13,703 nucleotides of DNA from a bacterium (GTDB taxonomy: Bacteria; Patescibacteriota; Minisyncoccia; Phycocordibacterales; UBA9973), in assembly GCA_021813175.1 (NCBI GenBank), contig JAKALJ010000014.1, positions 1-13,703 on the forward strand, read 5' to 3'. How positions within the stretch are numbered: position 1 is the first letter of the stretch; every line of letters starts with the position of its first letter. Shown one piece after another: positions 13,006 to 13,703 of the stretch. The notes beneath the pieces were generated by a model. It worked only from the letters and a program-made list of their open reading frames with translations. It ran no database searches and was not told the origin of the DNA. The translations under genes were made by a program, and so were the position numbers.

Positions 13006-13703
13006 ATGGCGGAAAATTATAAAAAAATCTTGTTTGGCACAGGTGCGGTGCTCTTAGCAGTGCTTTCCGTGTACTTCGTAGTCAGGATAGTTGCTGATAT
13101 AGACTCTATGAATGCGGCTCCCGGCGGGACGGAACATACCATCAGCGTTTCCGGACACGGGGAAGCGCAGGCAGTTCCCGATATCGCCAATGTTTCTTTT
13201 ACTCTGCGGGAAGAAGCGGCTACGGTGAAAGAAGCGCAGAGCAAGGTGGCCGCTATTGAGAAGAAGGTCCTGGATGCTCTCCGGGCCGACGGAGTGGCGG
13301 AGAAAGATATCAAGACCGTAAGCGCTTCTTTTAATCCCAAATATCAGTACACTTACGCGAAATCTATGATTCCTTGCCCTTACTCTGTTTGTCCTCCTCC
13401 GGGCAAAAGCGTGATTGTCGGATATGAAGCGTATGAAAGCATAAACGTAAAAGTCCGAAACATAGACAACGTCGGCAAAATTATCCAAGACCTCGGTTCA
13501 TCCGGCGCTTCTAATCTATCCGGTCCGAACTTTGCCGTGGACAAGGAAGACGCCTTGAAAGTGGAAGCCAGAAAGAAAGCTATAGAAGCGGCCAAAGAAA
13601 AAGCGGAAGCGCTTTCCAGAGAACTCGGAGTGCGCCTGGGCAAAGTGGTCAACTTCAGTGAAAGTAGCGGGCCGTATCCGATAATGTATGGCGCGGCCAT
13701 GAG
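13006..13703 (+). CDS. SIMPL-domain (DUF541) protein, 3' end cut off by the window
   Basis: 232 complete codons with no stop, so the gene runs off the edge. An N-terminal signal anchor (about 8-30) is followed by a SIMPL/DUF541 domain: ISVSGHGEAQAVPDIANVSF (46-65) is its signature, and a helix VKEAQSKVAAIEKKVLDAL (74-92) follows. YEAYESINVKVRNID (140-154) and the helix rich in Ala/Glu/Lys (182-206) are the second typical part. Cys124 and Cys129 lie in a Pro-rich insert. Members bind or protect outside the membrane, with roles in stress known in a few bacteria; the job here is unknown. It begins ten bases after the FKBP stop in an A/T-rich start context (AAATATATG). Confidence 0.92.
   Translation, partial: MAENYKKILFGTGAVLLAVLSVYFVVRIVADIDSMNAAPGGTEHTISVSGHGEAQAVPDIANVSFTLREEAATVKEAQSKVAAIEKKVLDALRADGVAEKDIKTVSASFNPKYQYTYAKSMIPCPYSVCPPPGKSVIVGYEAYESINVKVRNIDNVGKIIQDLGSSGASNLSGPNFAVDKEDALKVEARKKAIEAAKEKAEALSRELGVRLGKVVNFSESSGPYPIMYGAAM

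Overview
The window looks like a chromosomal segment of a Candidate Phyla Radiation (Patescibacteria, probably Parcubacteria-like) bacterium. This is an inference. It rests on near-absent Shine-Dalgarno sites with A/T-rich start contexts, tight overlapping genes, a tRNA without encoded CCA, and the type of conserved unnamed membrane proteins present. TGA is used as a normal stop, so the UGA-glycine code of some CPR lineages does not apply. All convincing protein genes are on the plus strand.

Region 1 (31-103) is a tRNA-His. Region 2 (about 172-8923) is a metal-stress island, most likely for copper. It has three look-alike promoter/operator sites in which a CsoR-type C/G-tract palindrome sits between the -35 and -10 boxes (172-201, 2545-2576, 6505-6533), plus a csoR gene behind the second. 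Operator 1 precedes a small two-helix Cys/His/Met protein that ends in a terminator hairpin. Next come a CcdA-like membrane protein with two vicinal Cys pairs, an anchored thioredoxin-fold protein with a CxxxC motif, and a small Cys/His protein. Operator 2 leads csoR, a membrane YHS-domain protein, a membrane protein with a Cys-Cys-Ala-His motif, an anchored His-rich exported protein, and a P1B-type metal ATPase with an N-terminal heavy-metal-binding domain and an unusual CPD motif in place of CPC/CPH. Operator 3, with an unusually long leader, leads an exported Met/Gly/Tyr-rich protein, a Cys-rich zinc-ribbon-like protein and an anchored protein with a dense Cys/His block. A DUF3105 protein with its own possible promoter follows.

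Region 3 (8952-13703) looks like ordinary chromosome: tsaE, tsaC and an NRAMP-related transporter in overlapping order, then murB, an anchored FKBP-type prolyl isomerase and a SIMPL-domain protein that runs off the end. The tsaC gene carries an in-frame low-complexity insert and two perfect GC-rich palindromes.

Working model (inference): CsoR releases three promoters when metal rises. The ATPase exports the ion. YHS, HMBD and the small Cys/His proteins hold or hand it over. The CcdA-like/thioredoxin-like pair keeps outside thiols reduced. The exported Met-, His- and Cys-rich proteins bind metal at the cell surface. No multicopper oxidase, CopZ-type chaperone or mercuric reductase is visible here, so the outside part of the system is made mainly of uncharacterised families.
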